DNA of 64,000 nt from assembly GCA_964531735.1 (NCBI GenBank), contig CAZHGD010000001.1, forward strand, positions 62,001 to 126,000. The letters run 5' to 3'. Source of the DNA: CAZHGD01 sp964531735. GTDB lineage: Bacteria; Armatimonadota; UBA10988. Positions 17,650 to 26,573 of this stretch are shown piece after piece; position 1 is the stretch's first letter; each line of letters opens with the position of its first letter. The notes beneath the pieces were generated by a model that worked only from the letters and a program-made list of their open reading frames with translations, was not told the DNA's origin and made no database searches. The translations under genes and the position numbers were made by a program.

Positions 17650-20600
17650 CACTCGCTCTCCGGGTTACGCGGCAACCAGACCGTGGCCAGCGCGCGGGGC
17701 GCCAGGCGCAGCTCGAACGACGTGCCGTCACGGCGCTCCAACTCGGCGAGCGTGTGGACCGGTTCGCCCTCGGTCACCGCCACCAGCCGTGCGGCGTCGG
17801 CGGCGGCGAAGCCGACGTGAACGAGCGTCCGCGCGGACTGGCCGGATGGGTTCTGGAAGCGCAACACCCAGCCCCCGCCGGCTGCGGCGCGCTTGGCGGT
17901 CAGGAGCGTCAGCGTATCGCCGTCCAGGCGCAGCAGGCTGTGCTCGCGCGGCAGCGGGCCCGCGCGGCGACGGTCGGCGTAGATGGTCTCGACCGGCGTG
18001 GTCTGCGACCAACCCAACTCGGCCGCCGCGGCGTCGTGGAGCGGCGCGCCGCTGGTCAGCACCAAACGGAACAGCAGACTGCCGCACTGACTGACCGCGA
18101 AGTTGGTGCCGAAGTTGTTGGCGCAGAGCAGCGCGTAGGCCCATCCGTGTCGCAACTGCTCAGCGGTGCCCGGCGCGTGGTGGTAGCGGTCGGGCACCAC
18201 CGAACTGTGCGCCGGCGAGGTGTAGCCCGCGGTCAGCTCGCCGAAGGCCATCAGCGGCGCGTCCAGGCTGGACAGCAGCACCGCCCGGCCGCCGCCGCTG
18301 ACCTGTAGCCAGCGGCCGATGGCCACCTCGTCCCAGTAGGCGCCGGGCAGGTAGTCGTCAAGCGGCGTCTCGACGGCCAGCGGGCTGTCGTGGCGGAAGC
18401 ACGGCGACGGCACCGCGAAGGGGAAGGCCAGGTGGACATCGAGCAGTGGTGCGGGCGACTTGAGCAGGCGCAGACTCAGCTCCAGTTGCTTGACGCCCTC
18501 GTGGAGGGCCAGCCGCTGGGTCACCTGCGGATGGCCGCAGACCGCGAAGCGGCGCTCCAGGCTGCGGTAGACCGCGCCGTAGGGGCCGAGGTCGGCCGAC
18601 ACCTCAGGTCGCGGCTGTTCGCCGTCGGGCGTCCGCACCACCAGGTCGCCGAGACCGTGCGGCGCGGCGCGATCGAGCAGTTCGCAGTCCAGCTCGCGGT
18701 CGATGAGGCTGGTCACCGCGCCGCTGGCGTGGTCCACCTCGACGCGGTAGTACGCGTTCTCGATGACCAGGCCACTTGGTGCGGCCCAGTCCGGCGGCAG
18801 GTCGGTGCGTGGGCGCAGTTGGTAGGTGCGCCAACCGCAGGCCGGCAGAGCGGTCGCCACGAAGTGCAGTTCGCGCGCCAGGCCGCGAGCCACCTCGAAG
18901 AAACCATAGCGGCGGCCGCCGGCGGCCAGGCCCTCGCGCTGCGGGGCGTAGGGCGCGGGCGAATCGGCCGCCACCGGGACGATCTGGTGCGGCACCACCT
19001 GCCCGCTGCTCAGGTCGATCAGGTCGAACCGTCCGGCGGTGATCTCGGCGGAGGGGTGCAGGTGCCAGCGGTCGGTCAGCGGCACGCCGCGCAGGTAGCC
19101 GGGCTGGTCTGGTGCCGCCGGATCGCCGACGAGCACCATCTGGCTGCCGGCGTTCTCCAACTCCCGCAGCGGCGTGGCCACGGGCGCCGTGCGCGCCTGG
19201 GGCAGCGGGTTGTACACCACCAGGTGCAAGCCGTCCTCGGGCAGGTCCACATGGTCGGCCAGCCGGGCCAGGGCGCGAGCGGTCACGTCGTGCGCGAGCG
19301 CGGCGGCCCGATAGGCGTGAACCTGCTTCTCCAGCTCCGCGGCCGCGGCCGTCGGCCCGGCCGGGAAGTGATGGCCCCAAGTGTGCTCGTCGTACCACAG
19401 CAGATCGAGCCAGGCGTCGTCGAGCGCCTCGCTGGGGTAGGGCAGCGCGGTGCAGGCGTCGGCCAGCGTGGCTAGTTGCTCGGCCACCGGCAACTGCCCT
19501 TGCGTGGCGCGGTTGGCCGCCGTGGCCGCCGCCGTCGAGGCGCTGCCCACTGGATAGTCCTGGCCGGGCAACTCGCCGGCGAAGACCGGCAGGTCCGCCG
19601 GCAGCTCGCGCGACAGCTCGGCCCAGAACGCGGCGTTGGTGCTGACGCGCAGGCGCGGCCAGGCCCAGCGCTGGTTCCAGGCGCGCACGGTGTCGCAGAA
19701 GCCGCCCTGGTACGGCGAGTTGTCGCGGGCGCCGCCGCGCACCAGCCAGTAGACGCTCTGGTACGGGTAGCCGCCGGCCACCAGCCGCTCCAGGCGACCG
19801 GCCAGGTCGGGCAAGTCGGGTCGCACGTCGCCGCCGGTGCCGCCGCAGTCCCAGAGCAGCACGCGGCGGCCCGAGGGCGCCTGCCACCAGAACCCGCCGG
19901 GCCGGCTGGTCGGGAAGAGCACGCGCTCGTCCCAGAACGTCTGCATGGGCGGGTCGCACCAATTCCAGTAGCGCGGCAACTGCGGGCAGAAGAACTCGAT
20001 GCCGGCTTCGGTCAGCACCTGCGCTACACCCCAGCTCAGCCCGGGCACATCGTTGTGCTCGGCGGTGGTGACCGCGCAGCCGAACCGTCGCGCCAGGCGC
20101 TGCGAGGGGTAGAGCGCGCGCAGCAACTCTTCGGCGCCGCAGATCTCCGTGGTCAGGTTGCCGAACAGTGCCGTCAGCTCGAAGTCGCCGCGGCGCAGCA
20201 GTTCGCCCAGGCGCTCCAGCCGCGCAGGGGAGGCCTGGCGCGCGTACTCCTGCAGCGACCACGCCTGCTCGATGACCAGCCGGAACCGCGCGTCGTCCGG
20301 GTAGTCGGCGGTGCCGTCGGCCAGGTCGAGGGCGTCGTCGAGGAACTGGCAGTGTTCGCGGAGCACCGTGGAAGCCAGGTTGGTGTAGCCGACATCGTGG
20401 TGCGAGTGCTGCACCACGTGTACGCTCAGGTGCGGCGGCGGTTGCCAGGCCACGGTGCGGCGGTCCACCTCGCGTCCGCCGGCCAGCAGCGCGAACGTCA
20501 GCTCGGCCGGTTCGCTCGGCTCCGGCAGTGTGACCTCCTGCTCGCTGTCGCCGGTCGGCAGCGCCAGCTCGAGGCGAGCCGTGGTGCCTGGCCCGGTTAC

Positions 20601-20729
20601 TGCCAGCGTGACTGGCGTCGGCGGGCCGACGTTGCCGACGCTGATCCGGACCAACTGCCGCAACGCTCCGGGCTCGCCGGTCAGGAGCACCGTGGGCGTG
20701 ACCGTGCCGATGACGGGTGTCTGGCTCAA
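17649..20729 (-). CDS. GH38-family alpha-mannosidase-like enzyme
   Basis: A 1026-residue protein without a signal peptide. The catalytic domain contains QHSHHDVGYTN, with likely metal ligands H110 and D112, and TTAEHNDVPGLSWG with candidate nucleophile D227; WYDEHTWG around 450 is also conserved in the family. The C-terminal 450 residues form the beta-sandwich domains typical of GH38. It should hydrolyse alpha-mannosides. The start is a TTG at 20729: GGAGG lies 6 nt upstream and TTG overlaps the stop of the preceding gene as TTGA. The longer open frame upstream is shadow sequence of that gene. Confidence 0.88.
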   Translation of the reverse strand: MSQTPVIGTVTPTVLLTGEPGALRQLVRISVGNVGPPTPVTLAVTGPGTTARLELALPTGDSEQEVTLPEPSEPAELTFALLAGGREVDRRTVAWQPPPHLSVHVVQHSHHDVGYTNLASTVLREHCQFLDDALDLADGTADYPDDARFRLVIEQAWSLQEYARQASPARLERLGELLRRGDFELTALFGNLTTEICGAEELLRALYPSQRLARRFGCAVTTAEHNDVPGLSWGVAQVLTEAGIEFFCPQLPRYWNWCDPPMQTFWDERVLFPTSRPGGFWWQAPSGRRVLLWDCGGTGGDVRPDLPDLAGRLERLVAGGYPYQSVYWLVRGGARDNSPYQGGFCDTVRAWNQRWAWPRLRVSTNAAFWAELSRELPADLPVFAGELPGQDYPVGSASTAAATAANRATQGQLPVAEQLATLADACTALPYPSEALDDAWLDLLWYDEHTWGHHFPAGPTAAAAELEKQVHAYRAAALAHDVTARALARLADHVDLPEDGLHLVVYNPLPQARTAPVATPLRELENAGSQMVLVGDPAAPDQPGYLRGVPLTDRWHLHPSAEITAGRFDLIDLSSGQVVPHQIVPVAADSPAPYAPQREGLAAGGRRYGFFEVARGLARELHFVATALPACGWRTYQLRPRTDLPPDWAAPSGLVIENAYYRVEVDHASGAVTSLIDRELDCELLDRAAPHGLGDLVVRTPDGEQPRPEVSADLGPYGAVYRSLERRFAVCGHPQVTQRLALHEGVKQLELSLRLLKSPAPLLDVHLAFPFAVPSPCFRHDSPLAVETPLDDYLPGAYWDEVAIGRWLQVSGGGRAVLLSSLDAPLMAFGELTAGYTSPAHSSVVPDRYHHAPGTAEQLRHGWAYALLCANNFGTNFAVSQCGSLLFRLVLTSGAPLHDAAAAELGWSQTTPVETIYADRRRAGPLPREHSLLRLDGDTLTLLTAKRAAAGGGWVLRFQNPSGQSARTLVHVGFAAADAARLVAVTEGEPVHTLAELERRDGTSFELRLAPRALATVWLPRNPESE

Positions 20730-21844
20730 GGCTGGCCTCCAGGGGTCCGGCTCAGGTCGTGGTGCAGCTCGCCGACGGCCGCCACCATGGCTCGGAAGTT
20801 CCCCGGCGGAATGGGCGGGTTGATCTCGCTGGAGCTGGCGATGAACATGCCGCCGGTGCGGAGTGCGTCGGTCTCGCGGATGTGACGGCGCACCTCGGCG
20901 CGCACCTGGTCGGGCGTGCCGCGCTCCATCAGGTCCACGCCGTCCACGCCGCCCGACCAGACCATTCGCGGCCAGGTGCGCTTGAGTTCGACGATGTCCA
21001 TGCCGACGCTCGGCTCCAGGCAGTAGAACCCGTCGACACCGCAGGCCATCAGGTCGGGTATGGCCTTCTGGTAGTTGCCGTCGCTGTGATAGAGCACCTT
21101 GACGCCGGCCTGATGCCAGGCGGCGACGCAGGGCTCCACGTGGGGGTAGTGGTACCGGGCGAGGAACTCGGGCGGGAAGATGGGGCCCTGTTTGGTGGCG
21201 AAGTCCTCGGCGATCAGGACGACCGGCGACAGGGCCGGATCCGCCACCGCGCGGACCCACTCCAGCCGCCGTGCGGCGCTGACCGCCAGGTAGCGGGCGA
21301 ACACCTCGGGGAAGTCGCAGACCAGGTACGAGAACAGCTCCAGCCCCATGGTGTCATAGGCGGCGCAGAAGCCGACGTCGTGGTACTTGAGGATGACCGT
21401 CTCGCCGACTTGGGCCTGCAGGCCGGTCATGGCGGCGTGGTACTCGGCGCGGGCCGTGGCCGGGTCGACGGTCTGGGCCTCCAGGGCCGCAGTGCGCCGC
21501 ACCAGCCAGTCGCGCGCGCCCTCGACGGTGGAGAAGGGCCGGCTGACGCGCCAACTCGTCCAGTTGTCGTGCTGGTAGACAAAGCCGTCGGCGGTGGTGA
21601 CGCGGTCGGTGCCGCACGGCGCGACCGGCGGCATGACCAGGTCGGTGGCCTGACGGATGACCGCGCAGATGTCCTCGATGGTGTAGTCGAAGCCCTGGAT
21701 GTCCTGGCCGGTCCAGTCGGCGATGACGCGCGGGTTGTAGGAGAGCTGCTCGAGGATGGGCACGCGGTCCACGGCTTGCAGGTCGAGCGCTGCCTCGACG
21801 CGCTCGCGCTTGGTCATCTGGTCTGTCGGGAAGAGGCGCTCCAT
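20726..21844 (-). CDS. URO-D family protein, paralogue 3
   Basis: A 372-residue URO-D-superfamily protein starting MERLFPTDQMTKRERVEAAL. It has VKVLYHSDGNYQKAIPDL, again HxDG in place of the HxCG zinc motif, then LEPSVGMDIVELKRTWP and a C-terminal SSSEINPPIPPGN. This resembles the URO-D-like subgroup I remember as common in Armatimonadota and Lentisphaerota beside sugar genes. Function is not known. The ATG follows the stop of the toroid gene by 2 nt, and its own stop overlaps the TTG start of the GH38 gene. Confidence 0.82.
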   Translation of the reverse strand: MERLFPTDQMTKRERVEAALDLQAVDRVPILEQLSYNPRVIADWTGQDIQGFDYTIEDICAVIRQATDLVMPPVAPCGTDRVTTADGFVYQHDNWTSWRVSRPFSTVEGARDWLVRRTAALEAQTVDPATARAEYHAAMTGLQAQVGETVILKYHDVGFCAAYDTMGLELFSYLVCDFPEVFARYLAVSAARRLEWVRAVADPALSPVVLIAEDFATKQGPIFPPEFLARYHYPHVEPCVAAWHQAGVKVLYHSDGNYQKAIPDLMACGVDGFYCLEPSVGMDIVELKRTWPRMVWSGGVDGVDLMERGTPDQVRAEVRRHIRETDALRTGGMFIASSSEINPPIPPGNFRAMVAAVGELHHDLSRTPGGQP

Positions 21845-21846
21845 GG

Positions 21847-22974
21847 TCAGCCCTCGCCGCCGAACGCGCCCCAGAACTGCATGCCGGGGCAACGGGTGAA
21901 CTGCCAGTCGATCTCACCGAACGGGCTGTCGGGCAGGGCGCGCCCGATCAGCGCCAGCGACAGGAGGCGGAACCAGGTCGGGAACAGGGCGCCCTGGCCG
22001 GCCTCGCCGCGAAGCTGCGGATGGCCGTACTCGAACGGCCGGCCGAGTACGAAGACGAAGCCGCCGTCGGGCATCTGGTTGCGCAGCACCCAGTCGCCGC
22101 CGCGGCGGAGCGCCTGCTCGACGTCGGTGCGGCGATGTGCCGTCTGGTGCAACAGGCGCGCCAGCGGGTCGAGGGAGTCGATGTCTTCGCAGGCACTGCT
22201 GTCGAGCGGCGCCGCCGGATTGTGGACGCCCCAGCCGAAGCCGCCGCGCGAGTTCTGCGTGGCCAGTACCGTCTCGACGGCCCGCGCTGGGTGCGGGAAC
22301 GGTCGGCCATCGTAGGCGAACAGCGGCCACCAGTGGTACGCCGCCTGCACCAGGTGCGAGCGCGGCACCGGCTGGCTGGCGTCCAGACTGCCCCAGACGC
22401 CGGTGGCGGGGTTCAGGTGGTGCTGCTCCAGCCAGTCGAGCAAGCACTCGCCGGCCCGGCCGGCCCGGTCGTCGTTGTGGAAGTAGTGGGCATACTGCAG
22501 CAATGTGCCCACGTTCATGATCTCGTTGCCGGTCCAGCCGACGCGTTCACCCCAGTCTCGCGCGGCCAGCCAGGCCGTCAGCCGGTCCGGGTCGCGCCAG
22601 GGCGCGATGAAGCCGAACGGCCGGGCGGCCACGGCGCCCAGGCAGGCCAGCGCGGTGATGACGTGACAGGTCAGATGGGCCCGCCCGCACCACAGCGGAT
22701 CGTCGGCGTACCAGCCCTGGCCGTAGATGACCGGGTCGCGGTAGAGGCCGTCGGCGTCCTGATGCGCGTTCAGGTAGGCGGCCCAGCCGGCGGTGTCGAC
22801 GTCGGCCATCTCACGCAGCAAGCCGCGCACCATGGCGGCGTAGCTCGACGAGTAGAGCGTGGCCTGCGCCACGCTGGCCGAGTAGCGGTGGCGGCCCGGA
22901 CCGACATCGGGCAGGCGGCAGGCCTCCACGAACCGCAGCACACCGGAGCGCAGCGCCTCGATAGCGGGGCTCAT
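21847..22974 (-). CDS. Alpha/alpha-toroid protein, prenyltransferase/terpene-cyclase-like fold, function unknown
   Basis: A 375-residue soluble protein with repeating helical units that include QDADGLYRDP, GGFGWGVHNP and MPDGGFVFVLG, like the QxxDGSW/GGF repeats of squalene-cyclase-type alpha/alpha toroids. It lacks the DxDD or zinc motifs needed for cyclase or prenyltransferase activity. In a glycosidase operon it may be a divergent (alpha/alpha)6 polysaccharide lyase or hydrolase, but that is inference. The ATG overlaps the stop of the GH2 gene upstream by 4 nt (ATGA). Confidence 0.6.
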   Translation of the reverse strand: MSPAIEALRSGVLRFVEACRLPDVGPGRHRYSASVAQATLYSSSYAAMVRGLLREMADVDTAGWAAYLNAHQDADGLYRDPVIYGQGWYADDPLWCGRAHLTCHVITALACLGAVAARPFGFIAPWRDPDRLTAWLAARDWGERVGWTGNEIMNVGTLLQYAHYFHNDDRAGRAGECLLDWLEQHHLNPATGVWGSLDASQPVPRSHLVQAAYHWWPLFAYDGRPFPHPARAVETVLATQNSRGGFGWGVHNPAAPLDSSACEDIDSLDPLARLLHQTAHRRTDVEQALRRGGDWVLRNQMPDGGFVFVLGRPFEYGHPQLRGEAGQGALFPTWFRLLSLALIGRALPDSPFGEIDWQFTRCPGMQFWGAFGGEG

Positions 22975-25721
22975 GCGCGAGCACTCGCTACAGGCACGGC
23001 CTGCGGTACGAGGTTCCAGCCGTCGACCGCCAGCCGCAGGGCGGCATCAGCGACCGGCAGGTCGGCGGTCAACTGACAGCTCTCGCCGGGCAGCAGCGAC
23101 AGGTAGTTGTCGCTCCAGTAGACCGGCAGCAGCTCTTCGCCGTCGTCGGCGCGCAGCAGTCGCGCGCGGATGAAGAAGGCGAGTTGGTCTGTCGGGTTCG
23201 CCAGCCGGACCGTCACTTGGGCGCCCTCGGCCACCGCCGACACGGCGAGCGCCACCGGTGGCAGCTCGGCCAGCTCTGGGAAGCACGGCGTCTGCCGCGG
23301 CACGGCCAGGGGCCGGTTGGCCGGGAAGCTGCGGAAGTCGTCACCCGTCCAAACGGTCTCGCAGTCGTCCAGCCGTGGTGACAACCAGTAGAAGTTGTCA
23401 GCCAGCAAGGCTCCGGAACGGTCGCGCAGTGCGAGCTTCACGAAGTAGAGCGGTTCGGTGGGCAGCGCGAGTTCGAGGACCTCCTGAGCGCTGTTGGCCG
23501 CCACTGCGACCGAGGCGGCCTGCTCGCCCAGCAGCCTCGCCGCGCGGTCGAACACGCGGGCCTGCACGTGCAGTTCGGCCAGGTCGTCGGCGCGGTTGTT
23601 GACCACGCTGACCAGGCGGTCGAGCGGGCAGAACTGCACGGCCAGCGCGGCGCAGGCGCGGCGGACGGCGTACGAACTGACCATCGGCCGCAGGTACCAG
23701 TCGTGCAACTGCCACTGCACGTCGGGGAACGCGCTGTTGAGCTTCCAATGGCCGAAGCCGCTGGTGATGGACCACATCCGGTGGTGGACCGCTTCGAAGA
23801 AGGCGCGGTGCTGGTCGTAGGCGACCAGGTGCGCCTTCCAAACGTAGTCGCGCAGGTCCTTTGGTTCACCGTAGAGCAGCCGCAGGCCGCGGTCGAACCA
23901 CTCGTAGTACGAGTTGGCGCCGTAGTGTGCCCAGGCCTCGTCGAGCGGCCAGGTCGGGTCGCCACCCGGGTTGTCGCCCAGGTCGGCCAGGTGGGGCATG
24001 AACCGCAGCAGGCTTTCGACCGGCGGGACCGAGGCCGAGCAGCTCTCGATCATGAACATCCAGTTGCGATGCCGGCGAACGAAGTCGAAGTAGACCCAGG
24101 GCATCTGCCAACTGTACGTCTTCGGGTTGTAGTCGTTCAGGCCCACCGGCAGCTCGCGGTCGAACCAGGCCGGCGTGCCGGTGCGGTAGTCGGGGAACGA
24201 GCCCGAGGGCACCAGGAAGCGCGTGTCATCGAGCGCCAGCACCGTGCGCCGCCACAGCTCGTAGACGTCCTCGCGCGTCTCGCCCTCGTTCTGCGCCAGG
24301 TAGATGACCAGCGAGGGATGGTTGCGGTAGCGCTTGACCAGGTCGACGGTGCAATCGTCCAGCACCGCCAGGTCCACCGACCACGGCCGGTTGTACTGCA
24401 GCCAGTAGCAGCAGTAGAAGCAGTTCCAGAACAGCAGCCCGTAGCGGTCGCACAGGTCGAGGTACCAGTCCGGCGGGTTCGGAATGTCCTCGAAGACCAC
24501 GTAGTTCAGGTTGGCGTGCGCGAAGTAGCGCAGTTCGGCTTCGACGCGTGTGCGGTCCCAGTCGAAGGTCATCTCGGGCTGGATGTAGCCGCCGCGCTGG
24601 AAGATGCGCCGGCCGTTGACCAGCAGACGGAAGCCGTGCGCGCCGTCCAGTTCGTACAGCTCGCGGTCGATGCGCCGGATGCCGAAGTGGGTGGCCACTT
24701 CGGACGAGACCTCGTCGCCCAGCTCGAACCGGAGCGTGAGTGTGTAGAGCGGTTGGTCGCCATAGGTGTTGGGCCACCAGAGCTGCGGGTCGGCGAGGAC
24801 CAGTTCTGGCGCGTCGGTAGTGGCGATGGTCAGCAGGCGCGTCTCGTGCGCCGCCAGCGTGGTCGGGCGAGCGAACCGGGCCACCACCGTGCCGTCGGGC
24901 GCGGTGACCGTGCCCGAGAGCGTGCCGCGGAGCACCTGCGCCGTCGTGTTCACCGCTTCGGTCGAGACCGTCAGCCGCGCCGGGTTCAGCGCCGGCAGGT
25001 CGAGGTCACAGCGCACGAACGGGTGCCGCAGATCGACGGGTCCGGTGACGTCGACCCAGACCTCCTGGATCAGCCCCAGGTTGCGGTCGGGCACGGTCGG
25101 AAAGCAGTCGTAGCCGACGGTCATGATCTCCGTGACGTCGTGGCAGATGTCCTGGTGGAATTGCCGCACCGGCCCGTAGACCGTCGTCTGTGCGTCCGGA
25201 TCGCCGGGGTGGTCCACCGGATGGACCAGAATGGCGACGGCGTTGGTTCCGGCCACCGCCTGCGCGGTGATGTCCAGGCGGAAGCGCTGGAACATGCCGA
25301 CCAACTGCTCGCGGTCGGCCACCCGGCGGCCGTTCACCCAGACGTCGGCGCGATAGTTCAGGCAGTCCAGGTTGAGCCAGACGCGCTGGTCGGGCACGAG
25401 CGGCGGCAGTTCGACCTCCGTCCGGTACCACCACGGGTCGCGCCAGGGATTGCGGCCGCCGGCGAGGTGGCTGTAGCGGGCGAGATCCTGGTCGGCGTTG
25501 AACTTGTCCGACGCATCGGGCACGCGGAAGGACTGCGGCCAGACGCGCGGGTCGGGGTAGGTGCCATCGGCCACGAGGGCCGACAGCGCCGTCTGCGGCA
25601 CGCGCACCGCGTGCCAACCCGCCGGGTCGTAGCCGGCTTGAGCGATGGCCGCGCCGTCCACGCCCGCCACGGCCGACGTTTGCAGACGCCAGCCGTGCTC
25701 CAACCGCTTCCTGCTCAGCAT
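22971..25721 (-). CDS. Large GH2-family enzyme (beta-mannosidase/exo-glucosaminidase-like)
   Basis: A 916-residue protein, first gene of the operon, without a signal peptide. It has a sugar-binding domain (about 85-230, WRDPWWYRTEVELPP, LNYRADVWVNG), an immunoglobulin-like domain (about 235-350), a TIM barrel (about 360-640) and C-terminal beta domains. Candidate acid/base is E479 in LAQNEGE and candidate nucleophile is E559 in MIESCSA. Its length and QNE motif fit the beta-mannosidase or exo-beta-glucosaminidase branches better than LacZ. Of two adjacent ATGs, that at 25721 has better spacing (AAGGAG, 6 nt). Confidence 0.85.
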   Translation of the reverse strand: MLSRKRLEHGWRLQTSAVAGVDGAAIAQAGYDPAGWHAVRVPQTALSALVADGTYPDPRVWPQSFRVPDASDKFNADQDLARYSHLAGGRNPWRDPWWYRTEVELPPLVPDQRVWLNLDCLNYRADVWVNGRRVADREQLVGMFQRFRLDITAQAVAGTNAVAILVHPVDHPGDPDAQTTVYGPVRQFHQDICHDVTEIMTVGYDCFPTVPDRNLGLIQEVWVDVTGPVDLRHPFVRCDLDLPALNPARLTVSTEAVNTTAQVLRGTLSGTVTAPDGTVVARFARPTTLAAHETRLLTIATTDAPELVLADPQLWWPNTYGDQPLYTLTLRFELGDEVSSEVATHFGIRRIDRELYELDGAHGFRLLVNGRRIFQRGGYIQPEMTFDWDRTRVEAELRYFAHANLNYVVFEDIPNPPDWYLDLCDRYGLLFWNCFYCCYWLQYNRPWSVDLAVLDDCTVDLVKRYRNHPSLVIYLAQNEGETREDVYELWRRTVLALDDTRFLVPSGSFPDYRTGTPAWFDRELPVGLNDYNPKTYSWQMPWVYFDFVRRHRNWMFMIESCSASVPPVESLLRFMPHLADLGDNPGGDPTWPLDEAWAHYGANSYYEWFDRGLRLLYGEPKDLRDYVWKAHLVAYDQHRAFFEAVHHRMWSITSGFGHWKLNSAFPDVQWQLHDWYLRPMVSSYAVRRACAALAVQFCPLDRLVSVVNNRADDLAELHVQARVFDRAARLLGEQAASVAVAANSAQEVLELALPTEPLYFVKLALRDRSGALLADNFYWLSPRLDDCETVWTGDDFRSFPANRPLAVPRQTPCFPELAELPPVALAVSAVAEGAQVTVRLANPTDQLAFFIRARLLRADDGEELLPVYWSDNYLSLLPGESCQLTADLPVADAALRLAVDGWNLVPQAVPVASARA

Positions 25722-25766
25722 CATCCGCTCCTTCGCCGCCCAGCGGGCGCCACCACTGCTCCGGGC

Positions 25767-25795
25767 TTGACCGATACCGCCGCGCAAAATATCAT
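25767..25795 (+). promoter_or_regulatory. Promoter of the XRE-cupin regulator
   Basis: TTGACC (25767-25772), a 17 nt spacer and TATCAT (25790-25795) point towards the regulator gene at 25851. The predicted start of transcription, near 25802, falls inside the near-palindrome at 25800-25822. Confidence 0.55.
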
Positions 25796-25814
25796 ACGGG
25801 TGTTTGGTTGTCAA
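25786..25814 (-). promoter_or_regulatory. Promoter of the eight-gene sugar operon
   Basis: On the minus strand a perfect TTGACA (25809-25814), a 17 nt spacer and TATTTT (25786-25791) lie 65 nt upstream of the first gene. The -10 overlaps the -10 of the divergent regulator promoter, so the two cannot easily be used at once. Confidence 0.6.
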
Positions 25815-25822
25815 CCACACAC
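25800..25822. promoter_or_regulatory. Near-palindromic operator candidate between the regulator and the sugar operon
   Basis: Arms GTGTTTGGTTG and CAACCACACAC flank a single T; 10 of 11 positions are complementary. It covers the -35 of the operon promoter and the predicted transcription start of the regulator. The simplest reading is that the adjacent XRE-cupin protein binds here and represses both directions. Confidence 0.5.
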
Positions 25823-25850
25823 CACGTCAGCAAGAGGTACTCGACCGGGC

Positions 25851-26429
25851 ATGGCCACAGATCGTCCATCGCGCGCGCCGGCCGGTGAGGAGCCGGGCCC
25901 GCGCATCCAGATGCTGCGCAAGCGGTGCGGCTGGTCCATCCGCAAGCTGGCCGAATTGTCGGGCGTCACCGCGGGCATGATCTCGTGCATCGAGCGCGGC
26001 GCCAACTCGCCCAGCATCGCCACCCTACAGCGGATCCTGGCGGCCTTGGACACCGATCTGGCCTCGTTCTTCGGCGCCGAGCCGGCCGCGCAGGAGGGTC
26101 CGGTGTACCAGCGCGAGGGGATGCGTCTGATCAGCGATGACCAGCGCAGCTACACGATCGTCTTCCCGCGGCGGGCCGGTATCCAGGTGGAGATGCTCGA
26201 CGAGCACATCTCGCCCGGCGAGCCGCTGCCGCCGCTCGAGCGACTGAGCTGCGACGTGGCCGGCTACATGCTCTCGGGCGCGCTGGTGCTGGAGGTGGCC
26301 GGTCAGCCCAAACGGACGCTGCGACCGGGCGACGCGTTCTACATCGCCAAGGACACCGCGCACCGCGGCTACGCCACCGGCGACGAGCCGGCCCGCCTGT
26401 TGACCGTCTACTCGCCGCCGCGCTACTGA
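25851..26429 (+). CDS. XRE-family transcriptional regulator with C-terminal cupin
   Basis: A 192-residue cytoplasmic DNA-binding protein. Residues about 20-75 form a helix-turn-helix of the XRE type (MLRKRCGWSIRKLAELSGVT, then SCIERGANSPSIATLQRILA). Residues about 115-190 form a cupin with VEVAGQPKRTL, RPGDAFYIAKDTAHRG as the sensor part. This architecture usually senses a small metabolite and controls neighbouring catabolic genes. It is transcribed away from the eight-gene operon, with overlapping promoters and a shared near-palindrome. The ribosome site before the ATG at 25851 is weak (GAGG at a longer distance). Confidence 0.88.
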   Translation: MATDRPSRAPAGEEPGPRIQMLRKRCGWSIRKLAELSGVTAGMISCIERGANSPSIATLQRILAALDTDLASFFGAEPAAQEGPVYQREGMRLISDDQRSYTIVFPRRAGIQVEMLDEHISPGEPLPPLERLSCDVAGYMLSGALVLEVAGQPKRTLRPGDAFYIAKDTAHRGYATGDEPARLLTVYSPPRY

Positions 26430-26573
26430 GGCGTCGTCGGGCGGCGTGGCGGTCACAGAACGGTGGTCGCGGCTAACGCCAGATGGGCGTATCATAGAGG
26501 GCTGGCGAGTCGGGGATCGGCACCCTTGCCACCGTCGTGAGCTCGTCTATCCCACCCATAGAGAGGTTGTCCA

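Noticed and set aside
20730..21260. Longer version of the GH38 gene
   Set aside because: The extra codons lie in the body of the URO-D-like gene in another frame; the TTG at 20729 has GGAGG and a start overlap.
15320..21844. Corrinoid-dependent methyltransferases
   Set aside because: The HxCG zinc motif is absent from all three URO-D-like proteins and no corrinoid protein or reactivase is near.
23568..25850. Long plus-strand frame running into the regulator
   Set aside because: It is the complement of the 916-residue GH2 gene; the helix-turn-helix begins after 25851.
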